DNA of 64,000 nt from Hydractinia symbiolongicarpus (Eukaryota > Cnidaria > Hydrozoa > Anthoathecata > Hydractiniidae), in NCBI RefSeq assembly GCF_029227915.1, contig NC_079888.1:6815001-6879000 (forward strand), in the 5' to 3' direction. Below, piece after piece: positions 11,901-24,100 of this stretch. The stretch's first letter is position 1. Every line of letters starts with the position of its first letter. The notes below the pieces were generated by a model, which had not been told where the DNA came from, searched no databases, and saw only the letters and a program-made list of their open reading frames with translations. The position numbers were made by a program, and so were the translations under genes.

Positions 11901-12308
11901 CTGTAGAATTGCACTTCGATCTTCCTGAAACAAGTTAGGTACAAAAAATTCAGATAACATTTGACTCAATCTCCTTCTAGAAATAAAAAGTACTACTGGA
12001 TCAGGAAAGCTTCAGATATTAGTAAATGTCTACGGTTTTTTTGATTGGCTGTTATGTAAAGACCCCTCCCTGCAAGTAGTTAAGATTGTTAAGGTCTAGT
12101 TAACTTGCAAGGCTGGCGGTGATTGGTTGAGATCAAAAGATAACTACCAAGATGTTGTTAGTGGAATCTGTGTGTATACCAGACACCTCTATATAACGAA
12201 AACTAACACTCGAAACAGATCGGTTAATTCCAATCATCCATAAAAAAATCTTTATAAGGCAAACAACTGTTTAAACCGGAGACCATTTTTCCACTAATGG
12301 TGTCTGTT

Positions 12309-12563
12309 TACACAAATGTCACTGACAAGAGGATACAGCTTACACAGATGTCACTGACAGATATGTTGCTGACAGGAGAATACAACTTACACAAATGTTA
12401 CTGACAGAAGAAAACAGATTCCACAGATGTTACTGACAGGAGAATACAGCTTACACAGATGTCACTGTCAGATATGTTACTGACAGTAGAATACAGATTA
12501 CACAGATGTTACTGACAGGAGAATACCACAGATGTCACTGACAGATATGTTACTGACAGGAGG
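12309..12563. repeat. Minisatellite, core ACAGATGTTACTGACAGGAG
   Basis: About eight imperfect units of 30-55 bp combine 'CACAGATGTCACTGACAG', 'ATATGTTACTGACAG' and 'GAGAATACAGCTTACACA'. Units alternate in length because the short ATATGTTACTGACAG block is present in some and absent in others. No open frame spans it. Confidence 0.85.
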
Positions 12564-13175
12564 ATGCTTCTTATAAAAGTTCAAGATTTGTTATCCATAA
12601 AGACTAGAGATTACTTTACGCGTGAATGCACACCTGTAAATGACATGGACTTTATTTACGCAATCCAAGTTAGGATCAGAATATTCTGTCAAATCAAAAA
12701 AACCTCAGTAGGATGTGTCTCAAAAAAAAAACGGTTCAGGTCACATCTTTTTCTTTTGCAGAATTTCTTTAGCCTCGTTCTGTCTGCTATTTCTCAGCAA
12801 TTTGAGCATAACTGAGGCTGTAATGATAATGATATAAAAACGTAGATTTTCTCTCGTGCAATTCCATTCACCATATATAACAAAAAAAAATTCTACTGCT
12901 TAACAAATGTAAGAGATTTTTAACTAATGATTACTTATGTAGGTCAGGTAGGACGGCAGCATGTTGCAAAAAACACGAATTTATCAAATATTCTCATTCA
13001 TGAAACAAAAAACAAATTCTACTGCTCAACAATAGCATATGTCGTGCAGGTAAAGCAAAAAGCAGTGCATCTATGTCAGAATTTATCAATCAATGCTATC
13101 ATCTCTCAACTCAGGCGCCTAACGTGAAGAGATAGAATATAAATACAGTTTGTTATCTACTGATTTTCATTCATA

Positions 13176-13181
13176 TTTATT
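13176..13181 (-). promoter_or_regulatory. Candidate polyadenylation signal for GST copy A
   Basis: AATAAA on the minus strand, about 73 bp after the GST stop codon. Spacing fits a short 3' UTR. Confidence 0.4.
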
Positions 13182-13253
13182 TCAATACTTCGTTAGAATC
13201 GCAAGCATAATATCTAGCTACTGCAGAACTGAACTAAATATATTTTAAAAAAT

Positions 13254-16200
13254 TTATTTAAACCACGCCATTTTGTTGTTGATGGGTCCTTTAAAACATT
13301 TATCTGATTTCATAAATTCGGCTATCTCTGGGATTTCCTAAAAAATTAAATATTACAGTTACGGCATTTACGCTTGGACTTATAGTATTAGTTCAAAGTT
13401 CAGCAACATATCTTTTAAGTGGCAAGACAATTCTTAATTAGCTTCATATCGTCTTGCTAACACAAAACATAACACACAAAAATGATTACCTCGAAACTTT
13501 TCATAAAAGCCTAAAAAAAATTAAACAATGAAAAGGAAAATAGAATCTTTAACTTTACTCACAATTTTCCCAAATTTTCCTAGTCACAAAATTTTACCTC
13601 GCAGAAGTTTCTTCTAATAAAGTACTTTATATCATTTGACAATATCAAAAATATATTTTTAACAAAAGAAATAATTCAACTTTCCGAAAGTGAAGTCACA
13701 AGAATAATGTCTTTAAAGGAAGTGCAATAGCATACTTTAAATGAAAAACTACTTCCCCAGTTTTTTTTTGACACCCCCTCCCACTCTAATAAGACAAAAG
13801 AATGAAGATCCATTCATTATAATTATTTACACCCCCTACAACTTTTGATTTGAAGACCCCCCTCTCCCCCTTATTTGTATCTATCTTGGAAGGACTCAAA
13901 GAGTTGGACTGTTTTTCCGAGTGCAATAACTTAAGTGTCCCTTTAATGGGAGTTGGACTAAACTTTTATTCATATACGCTCAAATTTGATGTTGAACCCA
14001 CATCCGTTGGAATAGAGTTTTTATTTTGAGAAAAAAAATATGTTTTACCTTCAAGTTTTCATAGGGTTGTAAAATATCGGTCTTAAATAATCGATGCTGG
14101 TCCAATAGTTCGTACATGATAAAGTCAACATATGTAAGCTGAAAAAAAATATGGATAAATCCATCATTCAGAGAATAAGCAAAGGATAGGGGAAAAAAGT
14201 ATACAAGCTTAACAAGAAACCAGAGAACATATTTTAAATTCTTCCAAAAAATTAGAATATCGACACTTATTAATGGGAACCGAAAAAGAAAATAGTTTTA
14301 AAGGCTCACCTTATTACTGGCAAAATATTTTCGTCCATTTATAAAATTATCAAATTTCTTCAGCAAATCACCAATCTTTTCCAAGTAGGCTTGCTTTTTT
14401 TGCTAGAAAAAAGAAAGAATTAACTTCGAACATTTGTTTTCAATAGACGAGAAGTGACAGCCAAAAGTGTGTAATGGATTTCAAAATGGATTTAAAATGT
14501 CCAACTGGATGTTTATGATATGAGTCTCTTTGGGAGCATGTTACCGCAATTCGCTTTGGAAGCATGTTACCGTATTTGCGTTAATGCATTTTATTCGTAA
14601 ATTATGGTGAAATGTTTACCCCTTTCACAGCGGAAAAGCCATGCATTTTTGAAAAATGGTTATTCAAAAGTTTTGCTACGTCGTCTTGTACCGCAAGACA
14701 TAACATTTGGGCAGGACGGCCCCAAAACCACTTGATCTTGTAGGAAATTCAGTCTACTTTCAGAAAAACTGACATAAAGCGTCCAAAAGTCACGAGGTTT
14801 TAACATTTAGCTCTTTTAACATAGTAACGGAGATGACACACAATTACTAGTACTGAAAGCGTTAAACACATAAAAAATATTATCGTACAACTTCCATCAT
14901 AAATAGGCTTATGTGTGATGTCAAGTCGTTTCGGATATGTTTTTTTAAAAAATTATGTTCTTAAGTAAAAGATAAACAGTTGCTTGTTTCATTAGGTATT
15001 TTGTCCTTCACTGACAAAAAATAAGGTTTACCTCAAACTCTTCAGCTGTTGCAGCAAAATAAGCCATCGTTACAAAACCATTTCGAAAGTCCATCGCCTA
15101 TGAGGTGAATACAGTTCAAGTTATCGCCTAATGGATAACCTTACTAATAACATTTAGCTCACTAAAAACCCAGAATATAAGCCTTCTTGCTGGGCTAGTA
15201 TTCGGGGAAGGGGAAAGAGAGAGAAAGAGAGGGGGCTTTATTATCGTAGCGAAATCAAAGTTAGGGCTTCGAACAGAAAATTTAAAATATTAGAGAAGAA
15301 GAGTTTTTAATTCTAAAAACAAATCCAGGTGAAAATAATTCACGATATATTCAATCCAAGTAAAATTTAAACTACCAAGATACTATTAAACATTTTTTTA
15401 CCTGATTCTCCATTATATCAACCCGAACCTTTTCTATTTCTGTTTCACCATCTAAATCGAAAAAAATAAAAAAAGGAATTCATAATTAATGCTATAGTTT
15501 CAGGTCGGAACAGACATTCATATTCTTTTGACTTGTGTTTTGTCATACGACCTTTGTAATCTTGTAGTTGGATAATGAAAGTGAAGAACAATAAGGCTTT
15601 GTTTTCACAATTTTTCTCCCCCAGATATCTAGTTCCTTAAGATCACATCTTCCCAACATGAAAAGGATGAAAAATCTTTATATCAAACATCAAAGGTCAC
15701 GTGATCATTTTCAATGGTATAAAGATTGTGAAGTTTTCTTACCCAGTTTATTCTTGCGTCCTAAGTAACGCATCACCTGCAAAATAAACATCGGAGATTA
15801 TTATTATAAAAGGTTTTAAAAGTCAGGTAGATGTGAATGCTAAAACCATAAGTAAATTTTCATAAGTAAATTTCGTAGTTAAAGTTTTGTTCTGGATTGC
15901 GTGGAAGTTTATTTTCGCGAATTTACGACAGAGATGTGAAAAAGCAAAATTTTCTAATCACAATCATTTCAGACAATACAGTACTTTTTCTTTGTCGTAG
16001 TTTCACACTGAGTGTGTTCTCAATGCATCCACGTACTAAACAAATTCAAGTTTTTAAAGTTTTCACCAGAAAAAGCTTTACTTAAACAGCCACACAGGGA
16101 AGTAGTTATTTGAAAAAGAAATATTTATTACTTACAGCGTTACTTTGAGTTATTTTAATATCACCATCAATTAAGTATGGTATCTAAAAAGATGAAGAGG

Positions 16201-17240
16201 AAAGTTTTTGAGATTCGATAACATCATCTTAAAAACCAAATTTTTTGCTTAAGGTCTATGTAGCTACTCTAACAACCATTTTTTTCTTAGGACACAAAAT
16301 TAACATTGACAGCTTCATATGTGAAGAAAACAAAATGTGTAACAAAAATATTCAACCAAAAGATAGCTTGTATAAAATGTAAAAAAATAAAAAAATAAAA
16401 ATAAAAAAATAGATCCGTACATTGGGAAAATCCAGTCCTAAAGTGTTTTTCACATCGAGCCAACATGAACGATCATACGTTGGACCTAAAATTTCAAAAA
16501 TGGATGGTTTTAAACGCCATTTCATTTTCTACACGAAGAAAAAAAAAAGTTGCCAAACTTTGAAATATTTTAAACATTTTATAAATATGTCTGTTACGTT
16601 AGACATACGAAGGTTAGACAAGCATATTAAACTACTCCTAATATATCGTTAACCCGTGAACATGTCCACGGGGTTGTCTGTCTTTAAATTACACGCTATC
16701 TCGTCTGCCCGTTGCGCGAATCCTTTCCCCGCGGGCAGACAGACAAAATACGGCAAAGATGTGTCAAATAGGCTTTTTCATTTTATTTTTTCAAACCACG
16801 TTCCCAGTGCCTTTTGCCGTTGATGAATTTGATTGCGGTAAAAGATCGTCATTATCGGCCGTCCCGTAATAACGGCTTAGCGTTCAAGAGACCCTGGGGA
16901 CAAAGACAGTCTGTTCTGTATTGAAGACATTAAATTTGCTGCAAAGTTGACTCAAGGTGTTATCAAATTTATCTCTGAGAATTATTTTATCAGAAATTTC
17001 AGACTTCTCATGTCAAGCAAGATAAAAGCATAAAAGCAAGTTCATACCATCACCAATCTCATATACCCTGTCTTCAAAATCAGTTTTTGTGTATCCAAGC
17101 AACAAGCGAGCAGGTTGAGCAAGCTGAAAAGTAATCAATCAAAAAAATGAATAAAAGGTTTTTATAAAATATTTTAAAAGATATATATCAATTGAGATTA
17201 CCCCTCTGATTTTCCAGTATGCCAGAACAATAGGTGCCAT
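13254..17240 (-). CDS. Mu-class glutathione S-transferase, copy A (11 exons)
   Basis: Exons on the minus strand: 17240-17202, 17123-17048, 16485-16421, 16183-16136, 15776-15743, 15451-15402, 15097-15032, 14402-14310, 14138-14049, 13510-13490, 13337-13254. All have GT-AG introns and matching phases; total 666 nt, 221 residues (family usually about 218). The thioredoxin-like N-domain starts 'APIVLAYWKIRGLAQPARLL' with catalytic Tyr8, then 'DFPNIPYLIDG' (cis-Pro62) and the glutathione-binding 'QSNAVMRYL' (Gln73, Ser74). The helical C-domain includes Tyr117, which aligns by position with the mammalian mu-class active-site Tyr115, and ends 'MAWFK'. The enzyme joins glutathione to electrophiles in the cytosol. 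The gene is a tandem paralogue of the gene at 21183-25593. Confidence 0.92.
16650..16750. repeat. CCCGTG...CCACGGGG dispersed repeat in GST A intron 2
   Basis: 'AACCCGTGAACATGTCCACG' is followed by GTCTGTC and, after 60 bp, by 'GCGGGCAGACAGACAAAATA'. It is a member of the family noted at 3640, inserted in the intron between GST exons 2 and 3. Confidence 0.5.
16797..16907. repeat. Palindromic MITE-like repeat in GST A intron 2
   Basis: Left end 'CACGTTCCCAGTGCCTTTTG', right end 'AAGAGACCCTGGGGACAAAG'. Internal 'GTTGATGAATTTGATTGCGG' matches the copy at 6901. This insertion is absent from the equivalent intron of GST copy B. Confidence 0.65.
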
Positions 17241-20200
17241 GTTTGTTTTTAATTCTAAAATATTCACCTATGGTGACATACAAAACTACAAGTGTGGTGT
17301 CTGAAAATGGAACGAAGTATATCTTATGAACTACACATAATATTACTTTAACAACAAGAAACTTTTTCAAAGACATTTTAAAATGAGACATAGCTTATAT
17401 ATATTAAAACCATATCGATCTAGAAAATTCTTTGCTAAATATGCTTAGCTAATGGTTGCCTCCAAACATGCATTGTCTTACAGAGATATAAGCTCACTTA
17501 TATTTCTTCTAGAACATTCTCGTTAACATTCTAACGCTCAGCGCTTTATTTTCTTCTGTTCAACGTAGAGTCTTATATACAATTTTTACTGATATATCTG
17601 ATAACAAACATGTTTTATTCGTTATTAAACCTCTCTTTATATAAAAAACAACAACACTAAGGCTACGAAAAAAAAAACCAAGGGTCTTTTGTTAGAAGGA
17701 TAAATCATAATATAAAAAATTAATATGCAATGCAATTAAAAAAAACTAAACTACATAAAGGTCAACCAAGATATTTAAAACACGACTACATATATCTATA
17801 GGTCATTTGGTTCGCAGTTAGATTCTTTTTAATATTTTTAGCAATGTCAAATACCTAGCTACTAGATTTTTTAATCATCTTGACTGAATTACATGTCACA
17901 CATAATCCATATTTGTACATTGTCCATACCGAGTAAAAATTAATAAAATCCCCAGCCTGTGATAGTTTTTAACATCACTTTGACTTCACTTTTATACACA
18001 AACAAACAGAAGTTGTCTCACATAACTACTTAGAAGAAAGATTGTAGAAAGAGTTCGAACGTAAAATAATTAATAGATATGGTGTAATTGCTTTTAATTG
18101 AAATGCATTTTAGCATAGCAATTAGAAGCAATTTCTAAAGATTCAACATATCTTTTCTTAATCAAATTATCCATGATTTAAAATCTACGGTAAAGCACTC
18201 TCGCACCAAAACATTTCAGTTTTGAGCAAGCCTTCTTTTGTACGAACAACTCAACGTAGAAAACCTACCATTGAAAAGACATTAATTAAGACAAAAAAGA
18301 CATAAATAGAGGATCTTGTTAAAACGTTTGGCCAACAGCCTGATTATCTCCCCAACAATTTTTCTTCAATTTTCTTTAATGTAAACACTCCTTATTAGTT
18401 CCACTTGTCATGGAAGATAAGTATCGAAACTAGTGATAAGTACAATAACTGCTCCTTAGTTGCAAACTACTGACCTTTTGCGTTCACCATATAAAGAAAA
18501 ATATCAAACAGTCTAGAAAACCAATTGGTGGGTTTTGTCAGGGTAGAGAAGATAGAGAACAACTGACCCTCAAATATAACGAAGTCAATTTTTACGAATT
18601 TTTTTCGGCGGCAGATGCGTGAGCAAAATGAGTCAAAACGGTTTACAAATTTTTGAACTTTTTAGAGGATTTGATTATTAGTTTTTTCTAATGTTTTAAC
18701 TCCAGGTAGGTCCATTGGAATTTTGCTTGTTTTTATTGATTGCTCACTTTGCATAGAAAGCTTGTCTTTGTTCACTATCAACCAACGAAAGTTAACAAAA
18801 TCATCAAGCATTCAATCATTATTTCATGACGATAAATTAAACAAAATCAAAAAGTCAACTCACAGTCAGAGAAAAAGAGCTAGCCCATTGTTATATTAGA
18901 CTAGATGTATGACCCGTGGAAAAAATCTATAGATTGAAATACACCCTTTCTAATAAGAACCAGTAAACTTTGACCTGAAGCTGAATGTTTCTATTTTACT
19001 TTGATTTGTTCTTATTTTGTTCTTGATAGTTTAAAATACATGTTTATATAAAAAATGCGTGTTACGAAGCTTTTTTTTTAAGGCGGAAATAACCCTTCAT
19101 CCGAAATATTTTTTTCTCACAACTATTTAGAGTTAATGCCAGGCTATATTGAAAATCTTTTCTGTTATAACACTTCTCAAAATTATATATAGCTATAGTA
19201 CTGATAAATTAATTATTTAATTTCGACAATTTCTCTTTAAGCTCAAAACTTCATAAATGATTACCATTGCCACATAAAATTACTTTCAGTCATTATTAGA
19301 AGCGGGTTACTGCCACCTTCAGAGATTTAACTCTTAAGAGTTTTTGTCAATTTCCCAAAAATAAGATCTGCGTAAATTATTAAGTAACTCTATTCGCGAA
19401 CATTGAGAAAATAAATTCTCACGAAATCTGGTGCTTTTTTTCTTTTTTAAACAACGAATTAGCTGCAACATTTTGCCCCCTTTTTTGCCTACATTAAAGC
19501 CCTTCAAATTTATTAAATACCAAAAAAGTTTAACGCATCGCAAAAGTTCTTGCGACAATTAATTTTTTTTGGCAAAAATAAAGCCCTTTACGTATCTGAA
19601 CCTTTTTTATTGTCGCCCACTCTTGACCCAAGAACTCTTTGAGATAAGCTCGATAGTACTAATTTCGAGGTTTTAATCTCAAAGAGCTCGGGGTACAAGA
19701 AAGGTCTCACATCAGTATCAGGAATATGAGAGAGTCGAAACGCGTCTTTGGGAAAGTCTTGATAATCTGCAATATTATTAGCTGAATTGTTGACGATTTG
19801 GGTTCGGTTTGTAAGGAAAGATTTGATCCATGCTTAGATTTGATCGCATATGCCAATTGATGATAGCATATTATTAATTATGAAGTTATTAATTATAGAG
19901 TTACTTAATTATTTACGCGGATCTTATTTTGGGGAAATTGACAAAAGCTCTTAAAAATTAAATCTCTGAAGGCAGTAACCCGCTTTTAATAATGACTGAA
20001 AGTAATCTTATGTGGCAACGGTAATCATTTATGAAGTTTTGAGCTTAAAGAGAAATTGTCGAAATTAAATAGTACTATAGCTATATAAAATTTTAGGAAA
20101 TGTTATAACAGAAAAGATTGTGAATATAGCCTGGCATTAACTCCAAATAGTTGTGAGGAAAAAATATTTTCGATGAAGGGTTATTACCGCCTTAAAAAAC

Positions 20201-21182
20201 AGCTTGGTAACACGCATTTTTTATATAAACATGTATTTTAAACTATAAAAAAAAAATAAGAATAAATGAAATTAAAATACAAACATTCAGGTCAAAGTTT
20301 ACTGGTTCTTATTAGAAAGGGTGTATTTCAATCTATAGATTTTTTCCACGGGTCATACAGCTAGTCTAATATAAAAATACGTTAGCTCTTTCTGTCTGAC
20401 TGTGAGTTGACTTTTTGATTTTGTTTAATTTATCGTCTTGAGATCATGATTAAATACTTGATGATTTTGTTAACTTTCGTTGGTTGATAGTGAACAGAGA
20501 CAACCTTTCTATGCAAAGTGAGCAATCAATACAAAACAAGCAAAATTCCAATGGACCTACCTGGAGTTAAAACATTAGAAAAAACTAATAATCAAATCCT
20601 CTAAAAAGTTCAAAAATTTGTAAACCGTTTTGACTCATTTCGCTTACACATGCCATTATTATGCCGAAAAAAATTCTTAAAAACTGACTTCGTTATATTT
20701 GAGGGTCAATTGTTCTTTATCTTTTCTATCCTGAGAAAAGCTGATAACGGACGAACACAGGTGTTATAGGACTACACCAGGTAGGTAAAATAAAGCATTT
20801 CTACCATTGTTGACCATTTTTTTTACGATAAATTTTAAAATCTTATTTTAGGGAATATTGGAACCTAAAAATAAAAGTTTGTCACCCGAGCCTTTTTTCA
20901 AATTCTCATATACACATAAAAATGTCGAAACTTGGCTAAGGTGGCTAAGGTTTTAATTTTTAGGCATGTTTCAAGAACCTCTGTGCAGAATTAATATCAT
21001 CCTTGAAGCCATCAGGTTTGCTTTGCTAGATCGCATGGGGAAGGGGAAGAAATATTGTTTACATTATTGGACTACACCGTCATTTCTGAAGTTTTGTCGT
21101 GAAAAAAAAAATACAATTTATGTTCTATACTCTTTAAATTTTGTGCATCATAACAAACTGAACTAAATATATTTAAAAAAAA
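17241..21182. other. Spacer between the two GST genes
   Basis: No supported gene. The first 800 bp upstream of GST A (to about 18070) keep short blocks in common with the upstream region of GST B (about 26380-26640), for example 'CACTTTTATACACAAACAAA' near 17988 and 'TACTTTTATACATAAACAAA' near 26510, so upstream DNA was probably part of the duplicated unit. The foldback element 18534-20740 fills most of the rest. The final 400 bp are unremarkable. Confidence 0.5.
18534..20740. mobile_element. Foldback element with about 850-bp inverted arms
   Basis: The left arm (18534-19394) and right arm (19895-20740) are imperfect inverted copies over nearly their whole length. For example 'GACCCTCAAATATAACGAAG' at about 18567 faces 'CTTCGTTATATTTGAGGGTC' at about 20687, and 'CAGGTAGGTCCATTGGAATT' at about 18703 faces 'AATTCCAATGGACCTACCTG' at about 20543. 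The spacer is about 500 bp with no recognisable gene. Differences between arms are scattered substitutions and small indels. Transposase and target duplication are not visible, so the class (foldback, MITE-like or an inverted pair of one repeat) is open. Confidence 0.85.
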
Positions 21183-24100
21183 TTATTTAAACCACGCCAT
21201 CTTGTTGTTGATGGGTCCTTTAAAACATTTTTCTGATTTCATAAACTCAGCTATTTCTGGAATTTCCTGAAAATAAAAAGAAAACTACAGTTTAAAATTT
21301 GCACGTCGTCTTCAACATTGTTTTCACGTTTAACAGCATTTCTGCCAATGTAAGACTCAGAGTTATTCTGATTAGCTTTAGATTGGCTCGCTAACATGCA
21401 GATCGTCTCGCTAACATGCAGATTGCCTCGGTAACATGCAAACGCCTTGCTAACATGTAGTTTTGTCTCCCTGACATGCAAAATTTACTTGCTAACACAA
21501 ACACATACAAAAATGATTACCTCAAAGCTTTTCATAAATGCCTAAAAAATAATTAAACAATGAACAGAAAGAGTGACAAATGCATTTGCAGACGCAAATT
21601 TCAAGAAAAGTGCGATGGGCAAGTTTATTACATAACTTTACAAATTTTCACGAGTGTATACCATACTATCTATAATATTGGTACTGCACCTTTAAGTTTT
21701 CATAGGGTTGTAAAATATCGGTCTTAAATAATCGATGCTGATCCAATAACTCGTACATGATAAAATCAACAAATGTTAGCTAAAAGAAAAATTATATTTA
21801 TATATTTATAAATCCATCATTCAGAGAATAATATTTATATAAAAAGCCACCTTTTACTTGGTTAACATAATGAATCCGAATTATATTTAAGGAGAGTAAA
21901 AATAAAATAAAATAAAAATATAAAATGAAAATAAAGTTGAAAATATAAAATAATTTCAACGTCTCACCTTATCACTGGCAAAGAATTTTCGCCCATTTAA
22001 AAAATTATCAAATTTTTTCAACAGGCTAACGATATTTTCTATGTAGGACTGTCTCTTTTGCTGAAGAAAAAATACAATATGATCATGTAGCTACCGTATT
22101 CACATAAATTCGTGACTAATTATTTTAGTTATGGAAAGATTGATGTGTTTTCTTAGCGTAGGAAAGTGGCGGTGGCGGTGGAAGCGTGGAAGAGTGGTGG
22201 TTGCGGTAGCGTGGGAAAGTGGTGGTAGCGTGGGAGAGTGGTGGTTGCGGTAGCGTGGAAGAGTGGTGGTGGTAGCGTGGGAGAGTGGTTGCGGTAGCGT
22301 GGGAGAGTGGTGGGGGTAGCGTGGGAGAGAGATGGTGGTGGTAGCGTGGGAGAGTGGCGGTGGTGGTAGCGTGGGAAAGCGGGGGTGGACGTTAGGTAAC
22401 AACATGTGAGTGTGTATTTTTTTGATTGTAAAGGAATACCCCTCCCCCCTACCATTCGCTCCATACCTCGCTACAGTTCCTTTAGAAACAAAAAATATTC
22501 CTGATTATTCATTTGCCAGTGGAAAAATCCACGGGTTAAACAGCCAGCGAAATATTTACTTTGAGGGGTGACCCGGTCCCATTTTGATCACACAAAAGAC
22601 AGCCATTATTCTATTCCTGATATTTATATGGTTCTATATATTTCCCTACTACAAGAAACTCGTAAATTCCGTAAGTCAATATGAACTTATGATTCCTGGT
22701 AACTATTCTTCACTCCCACACGAAAAATTGATAGGACACGATAAATTGGATAATTATTCATCAAAAAATCACAATTTGTTCTTACCTCATATTCTTCAGC
22801 TGTTTTGGACCAATATAAAAACTTTACAAAACCATTTCGAAAGTCCATCGCCTATGAGGTGAATATCACTACAAGTTAAGTCATCGCCTTGTGAAGAACA
22901 CACACTGATTTTAGACCGCAAAAAATCTTGATTATTTTTTCGTTAAAAATATAAACCAGTAATCAGACTTTTCTAATTTAACATTTCCTAACCTGATTTT
23001 CCATTATATCAACTCGAACTTTCTCTATTTCTGTTTCACCATCTAAATCGATTAAGAAAATATGAATATAAAGATATTTTAGTTATCAAGGGGGCATGGG
23101 AAGGCTGTAAAAACGAAACTCCTTCAAACATGTCATCAATTTCTCAAATATTTAAAGCTTCTGTTTTCTTCTAAAACTTTGAATATTTAGAATATTATTG
23201 TTCACATTTTTTATCTAAGTTCGACAGAAAACCACCTTTCAGCAGTGGGTTAAAAACTTTTTTTTTATTTAATACTAGACTCTTAAAACCGAGTTAATGA
23301 GCAAATTTTATTTCCAAAATTGTTTTTACTATCATAAGACCACACAATCCAATAGCAACACTTCTTTAACATTGGAAGCATGAGAAACTTCAATATCACA
23401 CACCAGAAAGTGAGATAATTTTCTTAGATTCACCTATTAACTTTCGAACGCATAAAAATTGTAATTTTTTCTTACCCATCTTACTCTTTCGTCCTAGGTA
23501 GCGCATCACCTGCAAGATACAAAACAATGTGAATGCAGAACACCTCAAAGTTTACTATGCTTGAGAGGTAATGAGAGGAAACTATTTTACACAAAATAGT
23601 TCACTCTCATTATCTTTGAACGACCAGCTCGAAGTACAAAATCTAGACAATGCAATTTAAACTACTTTGTTCACTAAACTGATCCATAAATATGAAGCTA
23701 ATAATTTTATTATAAAAGTGTTATTTTAAGGGAAGAAATTTCGTATAATTCGCCAATTATCCTTGAATTAGCGAAATTAAATTCCTGCGAAAAATTTCAA
23801 TTTTTCAAATTGGAGGAAATTAAATTTTTCCCGAAAAAATTGAATGTTTCAAATTTGCGAAATTCTTGTGAAAAATGTGATTTTCTTTAATACGCAAAAA
23901 GATTTATATTACTGCGAAAAAAGTTATTATATTTTTCGATGTTATATCTCAATAGCAAACAAAAGTTTTTCTTTAAAATTGCACAAAAATAAATTCCTAC
24001 GTAAACTTTGACTTTTAGCAATTCGCGAAAATAAATTCCTACGTAAAATTTGATTTTTAGCAATTCGCCAAATTAAAATCTCGCAAAAAATTTTAATTTT

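Larger units (their letters stand above)
8484..13253. other. Intergenic, no supported gene
   Basis: No exon series with consistent splice sites was found on either strand, and the short open frames have no recognisable motif. Contents: a tRNA-derived SINE (9071-9365), a diverged local duplication (10530-10860 and 11590-11900), a 95-bp tandem duplication (11081-11273), a promoter-like patch (about 12040-12230) and a minisatellite (12309-12563). Confidence 0.5.

Noticed and set aside
22100-22464. Two Pro/His/Thr/Leu-rich frames on the minus strand
   Set aside because: Both are translations of the GGTAGCGTGGGAGAGTGG minisatellite in an intron.
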